From positions 1-36,659 of the forward strand of contig CAKZNC010000208.1 in assembly GCA_937129385.1 (NCBI GenBank): 36,659 nucleotides of DNA. The letters run 5' to 3'. Each line of letters opens with the position of its first letter. Positions within the stretch are counted from its first letter, which is position 1. The stretch is from an uncultured Bacteroidota bacterium (GTDB taxonomy: Bacteria > Bacteroidota > Bacteroidia > Bacteroidales > GCA-2748055). Below, piece by piece: positions 8,662 through 15,921 of the stretch. The notes beneath the pieces were generated by a model. The model saw only the letters and a list, made by a program, of their open reading frames with translations, searched no databases and was not told the DNA's origin. The position numbers and the translations under genes were made by a program.

Positions 8662-8759
8662 CACTGCCCACTGCCCACTGCCGACTGCCGACTGCCGACT
8701 GCCGACTGCCGACTGCCGACTGCCGACTGCGAACTGCCTACTGCCCACTGCCCACCGCC
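8662..8759. repeat. 14-unit NACTGCC heptamer array
   Basis: Fourteen exact-length 7-base units run from 8662 to 8759. Six bases are nearly invariant (ACTGCC) and the first base varies in blocks: C,C,C,G,G,G,G,G,G,G,A,T,C,C. Single changes occur in the 11th unit (GACTGCG) and the last (CACCGCC). The right end overlaps the 3' end of the lipocalin gene, supplying its last residues and its stop codon. The left end stops about 75 bases before the amylase start. A 7-base unit shifts the frame with each gain or loss, so copy-number change would alter the lipocalin C-terminus. Confidence 0.9.
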
Positions 8760-9304
8760 CCTTGCGGCACCCTCTCCAGTTCCCCAAGATCATACCCCCG
8801 CTTCCTCGCTTCATCGAGGAGTGACTGGTAAACCGATTCCTCCATCTCCGGTTCCCTGCACAAGATCCATAAATAGTCCGGCGACGAGCTGCCCACCAAA
8901 GCCCATTGGTAGTCAGCTTTATCCAGCGCCATGATGTAATAATCGGCATAGAAGAAAAGAAAGAATGATACTTTCAGGTGGCCCACGGCCGGGTTGCCGG
9001 CAAATTTCGCCTTCCCGGTCGCTGTGCTGAATTTCCCGTCCAGGGAATCCCTGTACCCTGCGTTCTCGACCCTCACCTTCCCGTTTCTCTTCAGGGAATA
9101 GGTAGCTGTGACCCCCACGAGGTCCTTTTCAAACCGGTGGGGAAAGCGTGCGATCTCATACCAGGTACCCAGGTATCTTTCAAGTTCAAAATCATTCACT
9201 GGGGTGGTGTCGGGATTTTTCATGGTGCCGTTGTTTTGTGCGCTCAATTGGATCGTCAGGGCTGCAAGCAGGAGCAGGAGGAGCGGTTTCAGATGTGTAA
9301 TCAT
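8738..9304 (-). CDS. Lipocalin family protein (Blc-like)
   Basis: 188 residues. A signal peptide of about 22 residues ends LSAQ. The lipocalin signature [16 protein letters not shown] (GxW motif) follows, then [16 protein letters not shown] and [22 protein letters not shown], which are typical of bacterial Blc lipocalins that bind lipids or fatty acids at the envelope. The last six residues (AVGSGQ) and the TAG stop are encoded by the heptamer array at 8662-8759, so the natural C-terminus has been extended or replaced by repeat DNA. Unlike E. coli Blc, no lipobox Cys is visible, so it is probably a soluble periplasmic protein. Confidence 0.88.
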   Translation of the reverse strand: MITHLKPLLLLLLAALTIQLSAQNNGTMKNPDTTPVNDFELERYLGTWYEIARFPHRFEKDLVGVTATYSLKRNGKVRVENAGYRDSLDGKFSTATGKAKFAGNPAVGHLKVSFFLFFYADYYIMALDKADYQWALVGSSSPDYLWILCREPEMEESVYQSLLDEARKRGYDLGELERVPQGAVGSGQ

Positions 9305-9348
9305 TGAATTATCAGTTTATATAAAGATAGACAGGACTTTTGGAAATA

Positions 9349-10194
9349 TCAATTGTATTGCCGGTCGAGTTCTTTTTTCCTTCGTGTGCCGAACAGGTGA
9401 AAGTCAAGGATCGACCCCGCGTTTACTTTGGAATAGACAAGCCTCCGGTTCATGCGCTGGATGAACAGCAGCAGGGGAGACCAGGTCAGGATGCGCCGAG
9501 AGAGCATCCAGCGCGCATCATATTTCCATCCGGACCTTTTCGCCGGATCCGTACGGGCAATGTTACCGCTGATGATATGACTCGTGGTATTGCCGGGGAC
9601 CAGCAATTTTGCTGAATAAGGGATGCCGGTATGCTCCGCGATCAATTGCAACAGGTGATCAGGGTACAATGCAAGTTCTTCATATCCAACGAAGATTGGA
9701 TCGATCCCCATCTTCCTGATCCTCCTGAGAAGCTTCTTGTTTTCCAGGAACCATCTCAACATAAAGTAAACTACCGGTTTCCCGGTGGACAAATGTCGTG
9801 AATAACTCCAGCTGCGCACATCTCTCGTGAGAAAGACCAGGGAGAGGTCATGTTGTTGATTCATGTATGACAGGTATGGATAGCTGTTTTTGGAGGAGTC
9901 CACCAGCACCGTACCTTTTCCTTCCACCTCATCAAGCAATCTCACCACTGCTTCTATCTTTTCCGGGTCTGTTTTCAGACCATTGATTGCGTTCGGAATC
10001 TTTCCCCAGATATCGCAGTCACCGGCCTTTTTTCCACAGGAGCAAACGGAGGTATAGTGTTTCTGACGGGTGTTGTCATCCATCAGGGTTTTCAATTCAC
10101 CCAATCCGGTCACCCCCCCGGCAGCACCAAGCGACATGTCCAGGAGGGTCGTTCCTGAATGTCCCAATCCCGCAATATAGATGATCTTTGACAT
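9349..10194 (-). CDS. Sulfotransferase family protein
   Basis: 281 residues from the ATG at 10192-10194. The PAPS 5'-phosphosulfate loop is near the N-terminus (IAGLGHSGTTLLD) and the 3'-phosphate motif is LTRDVRSWSYSRH. This is the type-2 sulfotransferase pattern, which transfers sulfate from PAPS to a glycan, lipid or other acceptor in the cytoplasm. A Cys-rich segment (VCSCGKKAGDCDIW) is reminiscent of related sulfotransferases with a small metal-binding insertion; that reading is inference. It lies 36 bases downstream of the membrane/NTPase fusion gene on the same strand, so it may be the last gene of the ModE-like/TonB receptor cluster. The acceptor is unknown. Confidence 0.85.
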   Translation of the reverse strand: MSKIIYIAGLGHSGTTLLDMSLGAAGGVTGLGELKTLMDDNTRQKHYTSVCSCGKKAGDCDIWGKIPNAINGLKTDPEKIEAVVRLLDEVEGKGTVLVDSSKNSYPYLSYMNQQHDLSLVFLTRDVRSWSYSRHLSTGKPVVYFMLRWFLENKKLLRRIRKMGIDPIFVGYEELALYPDHLLQLIAEHTGIPYSAKLLVPGNTTSHIISGNIARTDPAKRSGWKYDARWMLSRRILTWSPLLLFIQRMNRRLVYSKVNAGSILDFHLFGTRRKKELDRQYN

Positions 10195-10230
10195 GCTGAT
10201 TTTAAAATCTGAACCCAAAGATACAGAATC

Positions 10231-11937
10231 TTAATCAACAGAGAGAAATTCAGCCAGCCCTTCTGCCGTCCACTGGTCGGACTGGATCACGTTTTCACCG
10301 GGCACCATGTAATTGAGCCGGATCTCCTTTTGCATTCTTTCCCTTACAACCCAAACCTGTCGTACATCACGACGGTCTTTAAGCATCTCCAGTGCCTGGT
10401 GCCAGCCCTTTCCCTTCATCTCAACAGGACCCACTTCATCCAGTATGACCAGGTCTGCACGCTCCTTCAGTGCCTGACCGATCGTTGCCGTTCCTTTCAA
10501 GAATATATCCGGATTAAAAAAGAAAGGGCCGTAGGGCGTCCAACCCTTTTCCGGTTTGCGCGATGCCAAAAGTTCCGCTTTCCCGGTCTTGATATCCCAG
10601 ATGAAGAATTCATTGCGCTTGCCGTCCCGGAAATTACCGGGAGCCAGGATACCGCGGACCTTCAACCCTTTTTCCATCAGAAGACCGGCGGTTTCCTTGA
10701 CAAGTGTTGTTTTTCCCGATTGCGTGGGACCGGTCAGTAAGAAAACATTGTCACGCGGACTGGACTCCTCAGAGAATTTTTTAAGCAGGAGATCGGCCTG
10801 ACTGATCATCGTAACGATCAGCCGTTTCCTCTGCCTGACCATGGTCCGGAATCCAGGCAAACGGTCGATCACGAATGGCAGGGCCGTAAATGAAAGATTC
10901 AAAGCTACATACAGGTTTGAAAGTCCATTGCGCTGAAGGATGCTTCTGATCAGCGGGTTGCGGAGTTCAACGCTCAGTGCAGAGAATCCGAAGATGATCA
11001 CCATGGCCCTGAAGATCATTTTCAACCCGATCTCCAGTCCCTCAATGGAAAAGTATGCTCCTGTGGACAGCCACTCCCAGAGCAGCGTTGCAATGAAAGT
11101 CAGTACAGTGAATTGAATCCAGATGCCGGGCTTCCTGAGATAGCGTGTGGTGCGGCGATACCGGGCAAGGACATAGGCCAGGAAAGCCAACCCCATGGGA
11201 AGGTATATCCAGACCTGGGTGCGGTCTGTAAGATAAAGAGTGATGACAACTGCAAATGTGATGAAGAGGATATGAACCGCATTGTAGTTGTTGAAATTGG
11301 ATTGCTGCAGGTATCCGGAACGCTTGCGCGCAGGAAGGGCAATGTCGGCCCGGTCCTTTTCTCCCGGACGCCTGAAGGTGAGATAACCCATTAGGGCAGA
11401 CAGGATGCCTGCAAGGGCATAGCTTGCTGCTACGATGATAATAAGTAGGGCAGGGGTCACCTGTTCCAGGCCGGTCTTTACCACGGCCCACTGGTAAAAT
11501 GCTTCAAGGACCCTTACAAGGTCAAAACCGTACAGGATGATAAAATTCAGGACCTTCTGGACAAGGGCCCACATCACCGCCAATGCACCCGCAAGCATAT
11601 AGCTGAACAGGTGTCGGCCCAGGAACCGTGTTACAAATTCAAGGATCACTGCCTCCATTACAATTGCGATCATGGGCCCAAGGATCACTGCGCTTGGAGA
11701 GATAGATTTCATCAGCGCAGCGACAACGCCGGCCCGCAGGATCACCCCGGGCTCTTTCCAGTGACGCATGAATGCCACGAGCATGAAGACACTGAACATG
11801 GAGAGCATGGTCCCTGCAAAGGGGAGCCGGATATTGTGCAGGAAGCTCCCTGCAATGATCTCGATGGCTGCCCAGAGAGAGCCAAGTACAGCCGCTTTGA
11901 TCCATTTTTCCGATATCCGGGAACTCCTTTCTCCCAT
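10231..11937 (-). CDS. Membrane protein with ECF S-like and EcfT-like regions fused to a THEP1-type NTPase
   Basis: 568 residues in three parts. Residues 13-187 are five or six hydrophobic helices resembling an ECF transporter substrate-binding (S) component. Residues 220-390 have further helices and a stretch (FRAMVIIFGFSALSVELRNP, then a long amphipathic segment to VIDRLPGF) that resembles an EcfT transmembrane component. Residues 398-568 are a P-loop NTPase of the THEP1/NTPase_1 type, with Walker A GPTQSGKTT (403-411) and Walker B LVILDEVGPVE (496-506; DE[IV]GP is characteristic). No ABC signature motif is present. The gene starts 16 bases after the TonB-dependent receptor stop, so the two are co-transcribed. 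The inference is an inner-membrane importer or its energiser that receives the substrate delivered by the receptor. The S and T assignments rest on pattern only. Confidence 0.72.
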   Translation of the reverse strand: MGERSSRISEKWIKAAVLGSLWAAIEIIAGSFLHNIRLPFAGTMLSMFSVFMLVAFMRHWKEPGVILRAGVVAALMKSISPSAVILGPMIAIVMEAVILEFVTRFLGRHLFSYMLAGALAVMWALVQKVLNFIILYGFDLVRVLEAFYQWAVVKTGLEQVTPALLIIIVAASYALAGILSALMGYLTFRRPGEKDRADIALPARKRSGYLQQSNFNNYNAVHILFITFAVVITLYLTDRTQVWIYLPMGLAFLAYVLARYRRTTRYLRKPGIWIQFTVLTFIATLLWEWLSTGAYFSIEGLEIGLKMIFRAMVIIFGFSALSVELRNPLIRSILQRNGLSNLYVALNLSFTALPFVIDRLPGFRTMVRQRKRLIVTMISQADLLLKKFSEESSPRDNVFLLTGPTQSGKTTLVKETAGLLMEKGLKVRGILAPGNFRDGKRNEFFIWDIKTGKAELLASRKPEKGWTPYGPFFFNPDIFLKGTATIGQALKERADLVILDEVGPVEMKGKGWHQALEMLKDRRDVRQVWVVRERMQKEIRLNYMVPGENVIQSDQWTAEGLAEFLSVD

Positions 11938-11953
11938 GGTTCCGCAGGTGAGG

Positions 11954-13930
11954 CTACAACTGGAAATTCAACGATGCGAACCAGGTACGACCCGGTGCCG
12001 GAAACCCCTCTGTCAGCGCATAATCTCTGTCAAGCAGGTTTTCAATACCTGCCTCCAGGGTGATCAGTTTTCTGAACGTATAGGAGGCCTGCAGGTCAAT
12101 CGTCGAAAATGCCCCGGCAATGGTCCCATAACTGGTGCTGTACCGTTCCGACATGTACCTGAAATGGCCTGAGATGTCAAAGCTCTCCGTTGGCTCCACC
12201 TGTACCGAGACATTTACCTCGTGTTCGGGGACATGGGTGAAATAGGTATCCGGATCATACAGACTGATAAAGCTTACATACGCATAGTTCGCTGCCAGGG
12301 AGACAACCCTGGCCGGTGAAAATTCAGCAGAGAATTCCATGCCGTAATTTTGAGCGGTACCGGTGTTCTGCGACTGGTTCAGACCGGTGATCGTGTCATA
12401 GACCACCACAATTGCATCATCCATCAGTGCGTAAAAAACAGCCCCATCAAGTTTCAACATATCAGTTACCTTGCCCCGGTACTTCAACTCTGCCTGGGTG
12501 CCGCGTTCCGGACCAAGGTCTGGGTTCGGAATACCGAATCCGGCGCGGTAGGAATATCGCTCTTTCATGGTGGCAAACCGGAATTTCCGGTAAATACCGA
12601 ACTGGATATCATGATCTTCCGCTATACTGTATTGCAGGGCCAGCTGGGCAGAGATCCCACGGGCACTGTTTCCTGCCAGCACATCGATGGAGCTGTCGGC
12701 CGGCACATATTCCTCGGCGAGCAGACCCGACCTGGCTGAATAGATGAAATTACCGAGGATACGTGTATTTTTGCTGACCCGCATTACATCTTCAACTCCG
12801 GCCGTGAAGGTCACATCCCTGAAATTCCTCGTTGGCTCCTCCTCGTTGTGTTCAGCATGGTGATCGTCCTTCACACGGCCAATAAACCTAAGGTGGTTGC
12901 CCTCGATCCCCGTATAGTTGTACTCCACCCCCGAGCCGATGGAATAGTCGTCGTAATAACTATTGAAAGCGTAGCCTCGTGTCTGGGAAGAATAGGTATT
13001 GTCATCAAAACTGCTCAGCTGGTTGCTGAAATCATCGTAATAGGCCCTGAACTTGAAATATGCAAAATCACCTGTCCGTTTTTTCCCGATGAAATAGAGG
13101 CTGTTCTTGTTCCAGTAGGGCCATCTCCAGAAACGCTCACGCTGCTGTGGATCAGTGCCGGCATAAGGTGGCGTGCCTTTCTCACTTCGGTGCATCAGGA
13201 AATTCAGACTGTATTCGTCAAATTCATTGGGTGTGAAGCCGGCTTTCAGGTTCAGGTTCATATGACTGAACCATGAGTTGTCCCGCTCCTGTCCGTCCTC
13301 CGTAACGGTCAGACCGGTGGTGTCAAAATCGGCCGACAAAGGAAAGTGATCCTGGTTCACGGTTGAGAACACGCCGGACAGGTAAAACCTTTCAAATTTG
13401 CTGCCGATGCCGAGGCTGGTATGTTGCCTGTTCCCGGTTGCATATCCGGCCGAGGCTCTGACTTCAAGTGGTTTGACAGGTTTACGGCTGACAATATTGA
13501 TCGCACCGCCGGGTGCAGCACTGCCGAAACCGGCAGGAGTGTACCCTTTCGATACAGAAATACCGGAAAAATTCCTGGTATTGACCGCCCCGAGATCCAT
13601 GTAGCCGTCGTAGGGTACATATACCGGGATCCCGTCGAAATAGACAGGTACACTGCGGATGTCAAATCCCCTTACTAGGACTGAAGATTCGCCCCGACCT
13701 CCGAAATTCACCAGGTTGACACCAGGAAGCCTGCTGCTGACCGTGGCGGCATCATTGGTGTGATAGGTGTCCATGGTGCCGGAGGGAAGCATGGGGGGCT
13801 CTTTTTCAGTCGTGATTTTCACTTCTCCAAGTTCATAGACCATGGAGATCGAATCGGCGTCTGTGAGCTGCGCCTTCATCCCGATTGATGAAGCTGTAAA
13901 AAAAATGATTGCAATGATCCGTGTTTTCAT
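11954..13930 (-). CDS. TonB-dependent outer-membrane receptor
   Basis: 658 residues from the ATG at 13928-13930. A signal peptide of about 20 residues ends MKAQ. The plug domain follows: the VKITTEKEPP region, SSRLPGVNLVNFGGRGESSVLVRGFDIRSVPVYFDGIPVY, then GGAINIVSRKPV. The rest is a beta-barrel of alternating aromatic strands ending ENLLDRDYALTEGFPAPGRTWFASLNFQL, with the terminal hydrophobic residue needed for barrel assembly. At this length, and without a SusC-type carboxypeptidase-like N-terminal domain, it belongs to the small-ligand class (siderophore, cobalamin, metal chelate). It is co-transcribed with the membrane/NTPase fusion and lies 89 bases downstream of the ModE-like regulator gene, which suggests an oxyanion or metal complex as ligand. 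That is inference. Confidence 0.92.
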   Translation of the reverse strand: MKTRIIAIIFFTASSIGMKAQLTDADSISMVYELGEVKITTEKEPPMLPSGTMDTYHTNDAATVSSRLPGVNLVNFGGRGESSVLVRGFDIRSVPVYFDGIPVYVPYDGYMDLGAVNTRNFSGISVSKGYTPAGFGSAAPGGAINIVSRKPVKPLEVRASAGYATGNRQHTSLGIGSKFERFYLSGVFSTVNQDHFPLSADFDTTGLTVTEDGQERDNSWFSHMNLNLKAGFTPNEFDEYSLNFLMHRSEKGTPPYAGTDPQQRERFWRWPYWNKNSLYFIGKKRTGDFAYFKFRAYYDDFSNQLSSFDDNTYSSQTRGYAFNSYYDDYSIGSGVEYNYTGIEGNHLRFIGRVKDDHHAEHNEEEPTRNFRDVTFTAGVEDVMRVSKNTRILGNFIYSARSGLLAEEYVPADSSIDVLAGNSARGISAQLALQYSIAEDHDIQFGIYRKFRFATMKERYSYRAGFGIPNPDLGPERGTQAELKYRGKVTDMLKLDGAVFYALMDDAIVVVYDTITGLNQSQNTGTAQNYGMEFSAEFSPARVVSLAANYAYVSFISLYDPDTYFTHVPEHEVNVSVQVEPTESFDISGHFRYMSERYSTSYGTIAGAFSTIDLQASYTFRKLITLEAGIENLLDRDYALTEGFPAPGRTWFASLNFQL

Positions 13931-13933
13931 TAA

Positions 13934-13996
13934 ATATCGATTATAGTTGAGTTTTATTGCGATATAACACAAAAGGAATAACGGTGGGCAAAAATA
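13934..13996 (-). promoter_or_regulatory. Promoter and inverted-repeat operator candidate of the TonB receptor operon
   Basis: On the minus strand, TATTTTTG (13989-13996) matches the Bacteroidota -7 box TAnnTTTG. No good -33 TTG is seen. Between it and the receptor ATG lies an inverted repeat, ATATCG at 13934-13939 and CGATAT at 13960-13965 (plus-strand reading), with arm centres 26 bases apart. TA-rich CG-containing half-sites resemble ModE operators, and a ModE-like protein is encoded 89 bases upstream. A palindrome AATCGATT at 14001-14008 is also near. The assignment is tentative. Confidence 0.4.
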
Positions 13997-14019
13997 TATA
14001 AATCGATTGAAAACTGCAT

Positions 14020-14364
14020 TTAAAATGAGATGTTTCTGAGCGCATCGTCCAGGAAGGCCTTTGTTTTTTTGCAGAGTTCGTCATATTGCTCCAGTATACG
14101 CCTGCCGTATTCAGTAATTTCTGCATTACCGCCCTTCGCACCACCACGGTGCAGTACCACCATGGTTTCCGGGGCATTTTCATTCAGCTGCTGAATGCTG
14201 TACCAGGCTTTCCTGTAAGACATATTCATCTCGGAAGCAGCCTTTCTGAGCGACCCTTTCTCGGAGATATGCTTCAGCAATGCCGCTTTACCGGGGGCAA
14301 GAAATGTTTCTCCCCCTTTTTCAAACCAGATACGGCAGCCGGCCTCAATATTATTGTGGTCCAT
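14020..14364 (-). CDS. ModE-like winged-helix transcriptional regulator (DNA-binding domain only)
   Basis: 114 residues that match the N-terminal DNA-binding domain of ModE. LLKHISEKGSLRKAASEMNM followed by SYRKAWYSIQQLN is the helix-turn-helix. RGGAKGGNAEITEYGRRILEQYD is the wing and dimer helix, including the diagnostic GG..GG.A.LT.YG pattern. The C-terminal Mop/TOBE molybdate-binding domains of full ModE are absent, so the protein cannot sense molybdate the same way. Single-domain ModE relatives are common beside molybdenum genes in many bacteria. It is upstream of and in line with the TonB receptor operon and likely controls it through sites at about 13934-14008. No modABC or cofactor genes are in the window. 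Confidence 0.85.
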   Translation of the reverse strand: MDHNNIEAGCRIWFEKGGETFLAPGKAALLKHISEKGSLRKAASEMNMSYRKAWYSIQQLNENAPETMVVLHRGGAKGGNAEITEYGRRILEQYDELCKKTKAFLDDALRNISF

Positions 14365-14460
14365 GATTCACTTGGTATTTCGCTAAATTAATGGATTTCA
14401 GCGAGGATTTACCGGCTGACTTCATGATTTCGGGAATAGGCTGCCAGGTTCTGCTGTGGC

Positions 14461-15219
14461 TCAGTGGTATCTTTTATACTGGCGTTCGATACGTCTTTTT
14501 TTCCTGTTTTCCCTTGCTTCTCTTCTGTCTTCCCGCAGTTCCTGCCTGTCTTCCCGCAGCTCCTTTCTATCCTCTTTAAGCTCCTCCTCGGTCCAGCGAA
14601 GGTCTCCTTCCATGGTCTCGAGAAAGGAATGGAGCATGTCTATTTCGGGGATTGTGTTCAGGTCATTTGATTCTGTGATCACCGACCACCCGGCGAACCG
14701 ATCCCGGATATTCTCCTGCCTGATCAGACGGTCTTCCAGGACCGCCAGGTCATTCCGGTCATCTTCCAGGTCTTTCAACTCATCTTTGTGGTCCCGCCGG
14801 TCATCCCTGAAATCTCTCCGTGCATCCCACCTCTTGCCCAGTCCGGTTACAAGCTCTCCACTGCTCTGATCGATATCCCGAAAAGATCCTGAAACTTCCC
14901 TCTCACTCTGACGGATCTCCCTTACACCGGCATTGGCTTTGGCATGGCCCTGGTCAATTTCCCGGTCCATACTCACAATGAGGGCATTTTTAACCGCGTC
15001 AATTTCTTCAACGTTGACCGACAAGTAGGCAATCTTATAATCCTTCACTAAGTCGTTAAATGCAGCAATCTCCTCTGCATCCCTGTCCAGGTGTCTTTTT
15101 GCCACACTTATCTCGTGTTTGGTTCCGCGCTTTTCAAGCCTGTCCCTGAAAACCTGCGCAGTCAGTAATTGCGGAATAGCTATCATTGCAGCAAGTATGA
15201 TATAGGTTGATCGTTTCAT
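14461..15219 (-). CDS. Exported charged coiled-coil protein of unknown function
   Basis: 252 residues. A signal peptide (MKRSTYIILAAMIAIPQLLTAQ) sends it to the periplasm. The rest is highly charged and helical, rich in Asp, Glu and Arg, with a repetitive tail of EDRKELR/EDRQELR/EDRREAR heptads and a middle RDDRRDHKDELKDLEDDRNDL segment, consistent with one or more long coiled coils. No catalytic motif is visible. A shortened, 5'-truncated relative is encoded just upstream at 15365-15733, so this is a local duplication. The function is not recognised; a structural or peptidoglycan-spanning role is possible but unsupported. It is followed by the ModE-like regulator after about 96 bases. Confidence 0.75.
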   Translation of the reverse strand: MKRSTYIILAAMIAIPQLLTAQVFRDRLEKRGTKHEISVAKRHLDRDAEEIAAFNDLVKDYKIAYLSVNVEEIDAVKNALIVSMDREIDQGHAKANAGVREIRQSEREVSGSFRDIDQSSGELVTGLGKRWDARRDFRDDRRDHKDELKDLEDDRNDLAVLEDRLIRQENIRDRFAGWSVITESNDLNTIPEIDMLHSFLETMEGDLRWTEEELKEDRKELREDRQELREDRREARENRKKRRIERQYKRYH

Positions 15220-15304
15220 GGCAAATCAGTTTTAAAATCTGTTCTATATTGAATACTATAAAAACTGTGCCAGGCTTGAATCATTGTCCGCAACTACGCA
15301 TTTC

Positions 15305-15343
15305 AAAAAAAAGCTGCGATCGGGTTTTCCCGGACGCAGCTTT
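15305..15343 (-). terminator. Strong intrinsic terminator, minus strand
   Basis: AAAGCTGCG (15310-15318) pairs with CGCAGCTTT (15335-15343), and inside it CGGG pairs with CCCG around TTTT. On the minus strand the hairpin is followed by an eight-base T-run (plus-strand A-run from 15305). It lies 21 bases after the stop of the truncated coiled-coil gene, so it ends that transcription unit before the intact paralog. Confidence 0.85.
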
Positions 15344-15364
15344 AAAACTTGGAAATCATTTACT

Positions 15365-15733
15365 TTATCTTCGTTCTCTTCTCTCCCTCCGGTCTTCACG
15401 TAACTCTTTCCTGTCCTCTTTGAGCTCAGCCTGGTCCTCGTCGAGTTCTGCCTTGAGCGCAATGATGTCATCTTCCATTGATTTGATGAAGCGATTCAGG
15501 AGCTTCTTTTCAATGTTGGTTTCATACTGGGAGGGTGTTGCCGACTTATAACTGTATGTCCTGAATTTTTCATAGATGTCCTGCTGGATCATGAGTCGGT
15601 TGCCCTGTGAGGCAAGGTCCCGCTTCTCATCTGAATAATCTTGCTTATCATCCCTCAGGTCCCTTCGGTCATCGGCCAGGTCCCTTGCATCTTCTTCCTT
15701 GCTGTCACTTCTTGTACGGAGATCCCTACTCCT
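15365..15733 (-). pseudogene. 5'-truncated paralog of the charged coiled-coil protein
   Basis: The frame is open from a TAA at 15734-15736 to the stop at 15365 and encodes RDLADDRRDLRDDKQDYSDE, further charged heptads and a C-terminus AELKEDRKELREDRRERRER. This aligns along its length with the C-terminal half of the protein at 14461-15219. No ATG occurs before the internal Met at 15590-15592, and no signal peptide or N-terminal half is found upstream in any frame. It therefore looks like the residue of a duplication that lost its 5' half. Translation from the internal Met would give 75 residues. The strong terminator downstream is preserved. Confidence 0.7.
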
Positions 15734-15921
15734 TTATAATTATGATTTACTGTACATTAAACAAGTCAGAACCGCCATGATTTAATCTGTTTTTAATCCC
15801 TGCGATCCGATAGATAAAATAATAGTCAGATAGACTGATGTCAAGTTTTTTCGCGTGGTTTTCAAACATATTTGAATAGTAAATGACTACTTTTAGCCGG
15901 AACTAATGTACTTGACTGACC

